From IMG/VR virus record IMGVR_UViG_3300023210_000015, positions 45,229-109,228 of that record: a stretch of DNA of 64,000 bases; one strand, given 5' to 3'. The position numbers and the translations under genes were made by a program. Positions 49,099 to 57,118 of the stretch are shown piece by piece (the first letter of the stretch is position 1; the number at the start of each line of letters is the position of its first letter). The DNA comes from a virus. The notes below the pieces were generated by a model. It was given only the letters and a program-made list of their open reading frames with translations. It made no database searches and was not told the origin of the DNA.

Positions 49099-49818
49099 AT
49101 GGAACGTAAGAGTTTTTGTTTGGCAGAATTAATGATAGCCATTGGGATAATGGCTATTGGTCTGATAATGGCAGCAACTTTGTTTCCCGCTGCGATACGA
49201 GAACATAGCAGATCAGCGAGAAGCGTCATGGGGACAATTATCTCTGAAAATGCCTTAGAAACTGTTATGGCTACTCTAAAGCACCCTCTACAAGATAACA
49301 GTGGTACAATTGTCGAAGCGGATATGCTTAATTGTACGGAAAAAGTTCAACCACCTGAAGTTAGGAGATATCCAGCCGGTAGTGCGGATACAAAATTTGG
49401 TTTTCTCGTTTTCGCCAGAGTAAAGACCGAAGATAAAAACGACTATATCTTATCAATGGTTTCTTTTTGCAAATCAGACAAAGATAATACTATTGAGGCG
49501 ATAAAATTGACAGGTGTTACCATACCGTCAGGTGATAAAACTTTTGATATTAGTGGTTATGTGCCATCGGTTGGAGATAGATATAGAATTATTGGTTCGC
49601 CAGTAATAGCCCCCAGTGGTTATTACGCCACGATTATAGGCATTGATGGAGATAATGCTGTGTTAGATCATACGATTATAGGCGTTGATTCTGTTAATCC
49701 GTGGATTATTGTAGAAAAAAGTGGGGCTGCTTTTGCTGGCACTCGCAGTCCTGCTCTGATCGTATTTATGACACGTATGGCTTTGCCAACACGCCCAGCA
49801 GAGAAAGTGCCTGCATAA
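49099..49818 (+). CDS. Type IV pilin-like (prepilin N-terminal domain) protein, 239 aa
   Basis: The N-terminus KSFCLAELMIAIGIMAIGLIMAATLFPAA is shown here in parts: SFCLAELMIAI carries the Glu of prepilin-type sequences (usual form FTLIELMIA), followed by a hydrophobic helix IMAIGLIMAATLFPAAI. The processing-site Gly is not present; Ser/Phe-Cys stand in its place. The C-terminal part is beta-rich (GYVPSVGDRYRIIGSPVIAPSG, YYATIIGIDGDNAVLDHTII) and ends soon after. The LFPAAIR form is like pseudopilins of Planctomycetes and relatives. TATAAT lies 5 bp before the ATG with no Shine-Dalgarno, so the message may be leaderless. Probably acquired from the host. Confidence 0.72.
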   Translation: MERKSFCLAELMIAIGIMAIGLIMAATLFPAAIREHSRSARSVMGTIISENALETVMATLKHPLQDNSGTIVEADMLNCTEKVQPPEVRRYPAGSADTKFGFLVFARVKTEDKNDYILSMVSFCKSDKDNTIEAIKLTGVTIPSGDKTFDISGYVPSVGDRYRIIGSPVIAPSGYYATIIGIDGDNAVLDHTIIGVDSVNPWIIVEKSGAAFAGTRSPALIVFMTRMALPTRPAEKVPA

Positions 49819-49819
49819 A

Positions 49820-50310
49820 CATTTCTAAGACGGTGCTAAAGTCCCGTGTATCCTCGGGACCAATTAGCAGCTTGTCGTCTAGCGAAAAGGCGATGTCGCG
49901 TGGTGTGTATCCTCGCCACAAAAAATGGATTCAGTGGCCCTAGACTAGACTGGGGCAAACCATGTATAAACTATGCAGATTACTCAATTACATGTATAGG
50001 CAGGAGAGAGACGCACCGGCTTGACTACTTCCCCGGTGTTATCGTTTGAATCCTGACGCTGCGATTGGAACTCGTTGGAGATAACAGCGTTAACAAATGA
50101 AAACTACCCGTATGGGATAATATCGTTGATATAGAGCTTTAAGCACAATGTCTTCTATATTATTGCTCCAGTAGTGAAGCCCACAATATACCATTGAGGC
50201 ATCACGCTTCCTTGCTTACTTTATTGTTTTTTAAAGTAAAAACTTGGAAGTAGATGTGCGCCAACAATGCCCATTTCGGCATATATCTCTAAAGGAGAAA
50301 TTTATAATTC
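49820..50310 (+). ncRNA. Candidate structured non-coding RNA region (about 490 nt)
   Basis: No credible reading frame fills this stretch, unlike the rest of the window. Two hairpins share the same 8-nt loop TGTATCCT on 6-bp stems that differ in sequence: GTCCCG/CGGGAC (49841-49860) and GTGGTG/CGCCAC (49900-49919). A third strong stem is CACCGG/CCGGTG (about 50015-50039). Different stems with a kept loop point to RNA structure under selection. Length and phage setting recall large ornate phage RNAs such as GOLLD or ROOL, but I cannot confirm any class. No tRNA is recognised here. Confidence 0.5.
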
Positions 50311-50325
50311 GGCGAAAATAATACT

Positions 50326-50772
50326 ATGAACTGGTATAAGTACGCCAATACGGAACGTAAAATCTTTAGAAATCCTGATAAAGCAACTTTTCAAGCTCTC
50401 TTGGCAGAATATAATGGTGGGATGAGAGGAGCATTGATGTTTACTGGTGATCTATATGTAGGAAATGGGGATTACCATAGTCATGCAGATTTGCTAAAAG
50501 GACTTAAAGGTATCAAAGGAAATGAGTTTTTTCGATTAAATATTGCTAGTATAAGTGAATTAAATGTTGAAATATGGTTAGATTATCATGAAATATTTGA
50601 AGACGAAGATGACCCTGATAGCAAAATAATTCTACCAGATTCATATGCAGTAGATGTGGCAAATAAAATCAAGGGAGCTAATGCTATAAAAAGAGCTTTT
50701 GGTACTCCTCCGCAAGTTAAAGTTATCGTTTACGATTACGATGCGTTTATACATATAGAAGAAACGATATGA
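50326..50772 (+). CDS. MNWYK-type protein, 148 aa
   Basis: Begins MNWYKYANTERKIFRNPD. The ATG has no strong Shine-Dalgarno close by, although AAAGGAGAAA lies about 30 bp upstream. The body looks like a compact alpha/beta domain (GALMFTGDLYVGNGDYHSHADLL, FRLNIASISELNVEIWLDY, VKVIVYDYDAFIHIEETI). Overlaps the next MNWYK gene by ATGA. Function unknown. Confidence 0.75.
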   Translation: MNWYKYANTERKIFRNPDKATFQALLAEYNGGMRGALMFTGDLYVGNGDYHSHADLLKGLKGIKGNEFFRLNIASISELNVEIWLDYHEIFEDEDDPDSKIILPDSYAVDVANKIKGANAIKRAFGTPPQVKVIVYDYDAFIHIEETI

Positions 50773-51491
50773 ACTGGTATAAAATATCAAGTCCTATTAT
50801 AGAAATAAAAGATAATCCTACCTACAGTGGTATAGGCCATGAAGGATGGGAGAGTTTTGATTATGATAAAGAAAAAGATCGATATTTTTATACTGGCGAA
50901 AGAGATTTCAGCAAATACAAACAGTACATATGGTTAATTGATAGAAAATGGGATTTTTACTCTTATGATGCAATAGATAATAAAGAAGAAGAAGGCAAAC
51001 AAACGTTGCGTAGTCACATGGATTTATTCGGTTCGAAAATGAGAAGTAAGAATTTTTATGCGGCTGGTAGATATGAACAGTCTGATGAATATCCTGAAGG
51101 AATGGTTAGTATGCAAATCTCTCTTGACATAGAAAATAATTTTTCTATATATCAAGCAGATCATATTATTAAGCGTGTAGAAAAGATTCTTGATGAAAAA
51201 TTCCATAATCCAATTATTTTACGTTATGGGAGTAGCGACAAAATCAAAAAGTATGCTCAATCTCCTATAGAACAAATTTTCTATGATCCTGACTATTGGG
51301 AACTAAAAATAAAGTTTAAGAGCGGACCAACAGTTTACACATATCAGAGTGTATCTCCGTTTGTTTATGAAAAACTTAGAATATTGCTTGGTAAACAAAA
51401 TTATCCTAAAGTAATGGAAATGCTTGGAAATCTATCTGACCAAGATGATAGCGAACAGCTAGAGCCTAAAGAACAACTCAAACTTTTTTAA
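50769..51491 (+). CDS. MNWYK-type protein with KTSC-like C-terminal domain, 240 aa
   Basis: Begins MNWYKISSPIIEIKDN. Residues 5-160 are similar to the protein at 45546, ending VEKILDEKFHNPIILRYG. Then KKYAQSPIEQI leads to a KTSC-like domain at about 172-215 (YDPDYWELKIKFKSGPTVYTY, VSPFVYEKLRILLGKQNY). KTSC domains are small beta-rich modules often attached to RNA- or DNA-related enzymes, of unknown binding target. The KYAQ linker matches the recurring K-x-A-Q peptide. ATGA overlap with the upstream gene. Confidence 0.75.
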   Translation: MNWYKISSPIIEIKDNPTYSGIGHEGWESFDYDKEKDRYFYTGERDFSKYKQYIWLIDRKWDFYSYDAIDNKEEEGKQTLRSHMDLFGSKMRSKNFYAAGRYEQSDEYPEGMVSMQISLDIENNFSIYQADHIIKRVEKILDEKFHNPIILRYGSSDKIKKYAQSPIEQIFYDPDYWELKIKFKSGPTVYTYQSVSPFVYEKLRILLGKQNYPKVMEMLGNLSDQDDSEQLEPKEQLKLF

Positions 51492-51539
51492 TCACTTCAT
51501 CCGATATAATATAAGTCAAAGTTGCAAAGGAGATTAACT

Positions 51540-51905
51540 ATGCCTAAACCAAAACCAGAAGATTTAGATATTTCTGTCGCTGATGAAATTAAAAGTAAAA
51601 TAAAAAACAAAGAGGATTTGAGAAAAATAAAAGTAGCTATATTCGATCCTAAGATAGAATTGTGTTTTATCTCCTCTAATAAATTGAGAGGGATAATTTC
51701 GCAAGGTAAACATCCTTTAGTAAAAAAGTTGCCTGATCAAATTAAAGCCCTTCTTTTGTCTGGTACACCATTTGCTATACAAAAAAAGATGGTGTATAAT
51801 TTTCTGACAGGGAATATAGATAAAAATAACAAATTTATTTTAGATAATGGTGATATTCGTATTGTTCATGCTAATGTATCGCTCTTAGATAAAGGAGAAG
51901 TATAA
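51540..51905 (+). CDS. Hypothetical protein, 121 aa
   Basis: AAGGAG supports ATG 51540. A CCGATATAATATAAG element lies at 51501-51515, a likely promoter. Basic, Lys-rich protein with a folded-looking middle (RKIKVAIFDPKIELCFISSN, QIKALLLSGTPFAIQKKMVYN). Ends in TAATG overlap with the next gene. Not recognised. Confidence 0.68.
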   Translation: MPKPKPEDLDISVADEIKSKIKNKEDLRKIKVAIFDPKIELCFISSNKLRGIISQGKHPLVKKLPDQIKALLLSGTPFAIQKKMVYNFLTGNIDKNNKFILDNGDIRIVHANVSLLDKGEV

Positions 51906-52249
51906 TGGAACCTGGTAAAGTAAAAAAAGGAGGGGTTAATCCTCCTCCGACTACACCAAAACCAAAATTCAGACACAGGGGGCAAAGAAGCAATTCAGAA
52001 GAAGTAGACGCTGAAGTATTAGACTTATCTGATTTGGGGCTTGGTGAAAAAGTAGACGTAGAAAAGATCGACTATAATGATATCGAAGGAAAATTTTTAT
52101 TAGTAAAAGTAGGAACGATACACGACCCTGCTGAAGACAACGATATTAATAATGTAGAGAAACAACTTAATAATATTTTTGATGAAGCAGGAGTCAATTG
52201 TTTATTATTTGTTACTCATCATGCTTTAGATATACAAGTGGTTAAGTAG
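51905..52249 (+). CDS. Hypothetical protein, 114 aa
   Basis: A Pro/Lys-rich start (PPPTTPKPKFRHRGQRSNSE) is followed by a compact C-terminal domain (GKFLLVKVGTIHDPAEDNDI, NCLLFVTHHALDIQVVK). TAATG-coupled to the upstream gene, so the two may form a pair. Function unknown. Confidence 0.68.
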   Translation: MEPGKVKKGGVNPPPTTPKPKFRHRGQRSNSEEVDAEVLDLSDLGLGEKVDVEKIDYNDIEGKFLLVKVGTIHDPAEDNDINNVEKQLNNIFDEAGVNCLLFVTHHALDIQVVK

Positions 52250-52311
52250 GATTTTTTATAACAATAATGAATTAATATATAGTTCTCTAATTACGTGTGA
52301 GGGAGCTTAAA

Positions 52312-52701
52312 ATGGAAAAGACAATTTTTAAAAATTTCGCAGAGTATTGGTGCTATGCTAAATGGTTTACAGATCATCAACGAGATATTATCCTGAGTAA
52401 TTTAGATGACACTCAAAGAAAAAATCTTATTAGTTCGTATAAGAATGGTGGCTGGGAAGATTTGGTAATAAGGGACGAACTCGATAAAAAAATAGATATG
52501 CTTAAAAAAAGCACGGGTATAGATTTATTGGCGTGTCGCTGTAAAATTATGAGCGGAAAAAGTGTACATATGAAAAAAGATGAGTGGGAGCTAATAAAAG
52601 AAATGTTTAAAAATTATAAAGCATCTCACACATATTACGTTTTAGGCGGTATAAAAACTGAAGAATTAGACAAACACGAGATACTATTAGTAAAGAATTA
52701 A
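52312..52701 (+). CDS. Hypothetical protein, 129 aa
   Basis: GGGAG lies 9-10 bp before ATG 52312; a GTG at 52297 is an unlikely alternative. Mostly helical (TIFKNFAEYWCYAKWFTDHQ, RDELDKKIDMLKKSTGI) with a beta-strand near the end (THTYYVLGGIKTEEL-like segment). Not recognised. Confidence 0.68.
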   Translation: MEKTIFKNFAEYWCYAKWFTDHQRDIILSNLDDTQRKNLISSYKNGGWEDLVIRDELDKKIDMLKKSTGIDLLACRCKIMSGKSVHMKKDEWELIKEMFKNYKASHTYYVLGGIKTEELDKHEILLVKN

Positions 52702-52788
52702 ACTTGTAAGAATTAGTCAAACATGGAAGGAAGATACTCCTTTTTATAGAAATATAGAGAGGAGTATTTTAGATAAGAGAGGATTCTT

Positions 52789-55176
52789 GTGTCTCTGAAT
52801 ACGAAATTTAATTTGCACAAATATGCTAGAATGATGATATTCGCCAATGAAGCCCTAAATTTCATTCAAGTTGAGGATAGGCTTGAACTAGAAAAGGCCG
52901 CTAGAGGCATTGGAATAGATCAGATTCCGGCATTAAATACATTTATTAAGGCCATTTCTGATAAACATACAGCAGGGGAAATTACTCCAGACCAAGCGTT
53001 TGAATTTATTTTAGCAAAAATACAAGAATTTCAAGCAGCAGTACAGCCAGAACCTCAACAACCAGTAGAACAGGCTCCTGTTCAAGAAGATCAAGAAGAA
53101 ATCCCAGAAGATTTTTGGCAAGGGAAGTTGATTTCTGAACCTAACTCTAGCGAATTCAAACAAAAGATGATAGAATATAAAGATTTGAACATCGTTCCAA
53201 GAAGAGCCGGTGGCAGACTTCCCGCTGCATATAATAGAGATGACACATTCTCTGATTTTTCAAAGCAATCAACTAAGTTTCTTTATAGTAACCCTGATGT
53301 AGTTGCCGATATCATGAAAATGATAGGCGGCGAAGGGGTAATGAACAATAGAAACTTCAATAACATTGAACAGTCCGTTAACAACGCAATTGAGGCAGGT
53401 CTTTCTCCTTCGTTCTATCTTGTTTCATATATGAAAAATGGTCAAAAGGTACAAGAAATCGAAGATCACAAAGATGGAAGAATAAGTTTTGTTTTGAGTA
53501 GTCCTAAGATATTTGAAGTATTTAACAATCGTTTCAAACAAGCTACTGGTGACGACTTAATTCAGAGGTTGAATGAGAACGGTGTCACTGAAATAAATGA
53601 TGTTACTTTGGGTAAAACGTTGCCATATAATGTTGTAGCTCAAACTTTAAAACAATATCCCAACAATGGTCTGACAGAGTTTATGGACGCTTTGATAGAC
53701 AAAAAATATGAATTGGTGAAAAAATGGATAGCTAGAACCGCTCGTTCTATTCTAGCTGGTGAATATTATGCTGGCTTCAAAACCAGATCATTAATCACAG
53801 AAACAAAAAGTGGGGACGAGTTTGAGTTGCCAGGCGAGGCTATTTCAGAACAAGGTCGCAAGATGAGTATTGAAGAGATGGAACAACAGAGGCAAACTGT
53901 AAAAGATTTTATGATGAAAAAGTTCCAAGGACTCAAAAAGATAGCCGATAAAGTGGTCGAAAAAATGGAACGAGCCGGTGACGCTGGTAATACCTCGAAA
54001 TACTTTAAGGCAGAGATTTTACAAAATCTTATTAATACATATCAAAATCAGTTGAGTGCCGTTCTCGACGAGGGCAACTTGACTAGTTTTAAAGACATGA
54101 TACAATTGAAGTCTACTGGTTCGTTTAGCGGTTACTTAAAAATGAATTTAGACCCAGAAAAAATGCGTGATGTAGATTTTAGAAAACTGATTACTGGTTT
54201 TAAAGGCAGAAAAAGCAAAGGTGGAGAACCAAACGTAGAAACAAATGTTCTTGATAGTTTTAATGAGGTTGTGAAGGGCAGAGTTGCCCTTATCCACGCT
54301 TTGCGTACTGAATTCGGCAGAAGTCACTCAAAACAATTCATAGCACAGCAAGCCGATATGAGCGTTGAACAATTAAATTATTTGCTATCCACGGGTCTTC
54401 AAGATTTGAAAACGCTGTATAGTATTCCAACAGAAGAAGAATATGCTGCGATGTTGGAAGAACGTCGCACGATAAGAGGAAGATTAGCAGATTATGTAGA
54501 AGCCCATCCTGATGCAACTCTTGAAAATTTAAAATCTGTTATGATTTTGGATATTATCAATAACGATTTTACAGGGGCGTTGAAAGATAAAGAGATAGTT
54601 GCTTTGATGAAGGATGTTAAAAAGCAAGGAGCAGATTCTTTTAAAGCATCTTTAGTTCCGAAACAACCGGAAGATATCACACAACAATACAATAAGTTGT
54701 TTAAACAAAAAGAGTTATATAAAAAGATTATTGGCGACACTCTAAGGTGGGACATGGCTAATTGGGTTGAGACTCTATTGGAAATGGTCGAAAGTGGTGA
54801 AGCCGATTATGACTCAATGAATTTATTCCTATCATTTATAAATCCTCACCGTACCATAAGAGAGGGAAGAAGGTATTCAAAGGCTACTCCTCTTTTGTGG
54901 AAGTTGTATGGTTTTAAGACATTTGAGGAATTGCCACCGGAGATACAAGAGGAATTGAGAAACAATGGTATTACATCTCTCCCTGAATCTACAGAGAAAT
55001 TGAGCATGTCTGAAAAAATGGTATTGTTTGCCTTTAATCGTGCCGAAAATAAGATTAGGAAACTATGGCACATGAAGCAGAACTTGACGAAAACGGCTAG
55101 TGTTATATCTATTGACAATAAGATAAAACAGGTGGCATCCGAAGCTCTTAAAGAAATAAGAACGTATAAAATATAA
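52789..55176 (+). CDS. Large virion-like or sigma-like protein, GTG start, 795 aa
   Basis: GTG 52789 follows GAGAGGATT. The N-terminus SLNTKFNLHKYARMM carries the FNLxKxA pattern of other putative virion proteins. A Gln/Pro/Glu linker lies near residues 85-105. The rest is mainly helical. Residues 500-545 (ALIHALRTEFGRSHSKQFIAQQ, ADMSVEQLNYLLSTGLQDLK) look like a helix-turn-helix of sigma region 4 type, and KTRSLITETKSGDEF with MKKFQGLKKIADKV could be an upstream sigma-like part, but this is weak. The C-terminus has NLTKTASVI. Either an ejected internal virion protein or a divergent transcription factor. Confidence 0.6.
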   Translation: MSLNTKFNLHKYARMMIFANEALNFIQVEDRLELEKAARGIGIDQIPALNTFIKAISDKHTAGEITPDQAFEFILAKIQEFQAAVQPEPQQPVEQAPVQEDQEEIPEDFWQGKLISEPNSSEFKQKMIEYKDLNIVPRRAGGRLPAAYNRDDTFSDFSKQSTKFLYSNPDVVADIMKMIGGEGVMNNRNFNNIEQSVNNAIEAGLSPSFYLVSYMKNGQKVQEIEDHKDGRISFVLSSPKIFEVFNNRFKQATGDDLIQRLNENGVTEINDVTLGKTLPYNVVAQTLKQYPNNGLTEFMDALIDKKYELVKKWIARTARSILAGEYYAGFKTRSLITETKSGDEFELPGEAISEQGRKMSIEEMEQQRQTVKDFMMKKFQGLKKIADKVVEKMERAGDAGNTSKYFKAEILQNLINTYQNQLSAVLDEGNLTSFKDMIQLKSTGSFSGYLKMNLDPEKMRDVDFRKLITGFKGRKSKGGEPNVETNVLDSFNEVVKGRVALIHALRTEFGRSHSKQFIAQQADMSVEQLNYLLSTGLQDLKTLYSIPTEEEYAAMLEERRTIRGRLADYVEAHPDATLENLKSVMILDIINNDFTGALKDKEIVALMKDVKKQGADSFKASLVPKQPEDITQQYNKLFKQKELYKKIIGDTLRWDMANWVETLLEMVESGEADYDSMNLFLSFINPHRTIREGRRYSKATPLLWKLYGFKTFEELPPEIQEELRNNGITSLPESTEKLSMSEKMVLFAFNRAENKIRKLWHMKQNLTKTASVISIDNKIKQVASEALKEIRTYKI

Positions 55177-55184
55177 GGCTAACT

Positions 55185-55361
55185 ATGATAAAAATCGTTT
55201 GCGTATGTGGCTTTTGTGGTAATAGCGATCAGGATGAAGGCACTTTGGAATTCAATTTCAGGGACTTCAAGGTTTATTTCGTTTGTCCTAAATGCGAAAA
55301 AATGAATCAACTTTTGCTTGAGCCACCACGACAACAACTCCCAAAGATAAGCAGGGTTTAA
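55185..55361 (+). CDS. Small zinc-ribbon protein, 58 aa
   Basis: A short frame not longer than 58 residues fills the gap exactly and overlaps the next ATG by TAATG. It has CVCGFC near the N-terminus and CPKC in the middle (FVCPKCEKMNQLLLEPP), a complete CxC/CxxC zinc ribbon. AAGG lies upstream of the ATG. Such small ribbons often act in transcription or as adaptors. Confidence 0.68.
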   Translation: MIKIVCVCGFCGNSDQDEGTLEFNFRDFKVYFVCPKCEKMNQLLLEPPRQQLPKISRV

Positions 55362-55924
55362 TGTATATAATCTCAAATACATCTCGTGGAATTTTGACCA
55401 TTTCAGATATGGGAGTAGAAATACCAGCAAATCAAGCCAGAGATTTAGATAAACTTGGTTTGAGTATGAAGCCGGAAGATTCTAGAGATTTGGAAATAGC
55501 AAGAAAAGCTGGTAAAATTAAGATAGTTAAAAGCGATCATAAGCCTAAAAAGGTAAAAAAAGTTAAAGAGAAAACAATTGTTAAAGAGATAGACGAGTTG
55601 AATCACGAGAAGATAGCTGCTATGGTATTTGAAAAGATAAAAGGACATTTACCAAATCAGCAACCTGCGGCTGTAAACCAAGATCAAGAAGTGATGATGC
55701 AAATGCTTAAACAACTGTTGAGCAGAGGGGGTGGCGGCTCTGGTGCCGAATTGGATGCTTTTGCAGAAGAAAATAATGTTGATCCAAAGTTATTGAGAGA
55801 GATTCACAAGAAAACTGTAAACAATATGGTTAAAGGAGCGGAAGTTTCTATAGAGTATGAAAAAGAGAATCAGCAAGATACATCGGTGGTTAATAATGCT
55901 GATGAATTGGAAGATATGATATAA
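55361..55924 (+). CDS. Hypothetical protein, 187 aa
   Basis: The N-terminal 50 residues look like a small beta domain (MYIISNTSRGILTISDMGVEI), followed by a Lys-rich linker (HKPKKVKKVKEKTIVKEI) and a helical C-terminal half with a Gly run (LLSRGGGGSGAELDAF). Layout fits a multidomain structural or adaptor protein. Followed by the actin-like gene after a CCGATATTATAT motif. Function unknown. Confidence 0.68.
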   Translation: MYIISNTSRGILTISDMGVEIPANQARDLDKLGLSMKPEDSRDLEIARKAGKIKIVKSDHKPKKVKKVKEKTIVKEIDELNHEKIAAMVFEKIKGHLPNQQPAAVNQDQEVMMQMLKQLLSRGGGGSGAELDAFAEENNVDPKLLREIHKKTVNNMVKGAEVSIEYEKENQQDTSVVNNADELEDMI

Positions 55925-55959
55925 AGTTTAATCCGATATTATATGCAAGGAGAAAATAA

Positions 55960-57054
55960 ATGAGTAATAAAAGTAGAATAGCTTCGTTAGACCCAGGCAC
56001 AATGTTTTTACAAACGGCAGAATTGCAGGAAGATGGAAGCGTAAGCCTAAAATCTATTCGCAACGCCTTTGTTGAAGTGCAGGCCACCGAAGACATTGAA
56101 GATATATTAAAACAAAATAGTTGGCATTATGTAAAAGATGGCGATCAATACTTTGTTATAGGAGAGGATGCTCTTAAGGTGGCTCGTATGTTCCCTAACA
56201 AGGTCACTCTTCGTCGCCCTATGCAGGACGGTGTTTTGAACAAGGGCGAAGAAAAGAAAATGCTGATTATGGCTGAGTTGATTGACAGCGCTTTGGGTAA
56301 GGCTCCCGACAAAAACTCTGTCGTTTGCACATGTGTTTCTTCTGAATCTGCTGATGAGTCTGCTGATAGTCAATTCCACAGTGCCAGGCTGGAAGGCATG
56401 CTTGAAAGAAATGGTTGGAATGTTAAGGTTATCGAAGAGGGGTTGGGTATTATTCTGTCTGAGCGTCCTGTAGTTATTGACGAAGACGGTAAAGAATATC
56501 CGTATAGTGGTATTGGTATCAGCTTTGGTGCTGGCCGAACGAACTGTGTTTTGGCGTATAAAGGGCTATCTGTTGTTGGGGCATCGGTTGCTAGAAGCGG
56601 CGATTGGATTGATAAGCAAGTTTCTACACAAACCGGCACAGATATCGCTCAAGTCACTGCTAAAAAGGAACGAGAATTAGATTTCGATAACCTAAATTCG
56701 GATGATGATGTCATTTTTGCTTTAGATGTTTATTATACAGCAATGATTAAATATGTTATAGGCATTATAGCTAAAAAATTCATGAAAGTACGAAGTGAAT
56801 TTGATGCCCCATTAGATATAGTTGTGGCTGGCGGCACCAGTATGCCAAAAGGGTTTTGTAATAAGTTGAAAAAAGTTATAAGTGATTTAACTTTGCCATT
56901 CGAAATTAAAGATGTGAAACGTGCGTCTGAACCTAGAAACGCAGTTGTGAAAGGCTGTTTGACACAAGCCATCGCAACACAGAAGAAATTAGTGAAAAAT
57001 AAAGGAAAAGCCGCCCCAAAGGTTGAAAAAGAAGAAGTAGAAGAAGAGATATAA
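55960..57054 (+). CDS. Actin-like ATPase (ASKHA fold), 364 aa
   Basis: Three ASKHA motifs are seen in order: phosphate 1 ASLDPGTMFLQTA (about 8-20), phosphate 2 GIGISFGAGRTNCVLAYKG (about 184-202) and the adenosine motif IVVAGGTSMPKGF (about 287-299). In phosphate 2 the usual Asp is Ser188, so activity may be reduced. The size and the order suggest a ParM/Alp-like filament protein. Phage actins and tubulins place DNA or capsids in the cell or segregate plasmid-like prophages. The C-terminal tail is Lys/Glu-rich. AAGGAG precedes the ATG, with CCGATATTATAT 27 bp upstream. Confidence 0.75.
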   Translation: MSNKSRIASLDPGTMFLQTAELQEDGSVSLKSIRNAFVEVQATEDIEDILKQNSWHYVKDGDQYFVIGEDALKVARMFPNKVTLRRPMQDGVLNKGEEKKMLIMAELIDSALGKAPDKNSVVCTCVSSESADESADSQFHSARLEGMLERNGWNVKVIEEGLGIILSERPVVIDEDGKEYPYSGIGISFGAGRTNCVLAYKGLSVVGASVARSGDWIDKQVSTQTGTDIAQVTAKKERELDFDNLNSDDDVIFALDVYYTAMIKYVIGIIAKKFMKVRSEFDAPLDIVVAGGTSMPKGFCNKLKKVISDLTLPFEIKDVKRASEPRNAVVKGCLTQAIATQKKLVKNKGKAAPKVEKEEVEEEI

Positions 57055-57118
57055 CCTTCGGACGAGGGTTAGATGCACCAATACCGAATTCGGCTTTTAA
57101 CGCAGGAGAATAAATCGA

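Noticed and set aside
49701-50049. Two short plus-strand frames running from the pilin-like gene into the non-coding region
   Set aside because: They overlap each other and the pilin-like gene, lack start signals and give unstructured, low-quality protein.
49920-50060. Group I intron core-like sequence (AGACTAGACTG and AATCCTGACG)
   Set aside because: The elements are in the wrong order for a group I core and there is no split gene on both sides.
50030-50070. A T-loop-like sequence GTTTGAATC suggesting a tRNA
   Set aside because: The flanking bases do not form a T-stem, acceptor stem or anticodon arm, so no tRNA can be folded.
52789-55176. Sigma factor identity for the 795-residue protein
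   Set aside because: Only a helix-turn-helix resembling region 4 is visible; the region 2 motifs are not recognisable, so it is only listed as an alternative.
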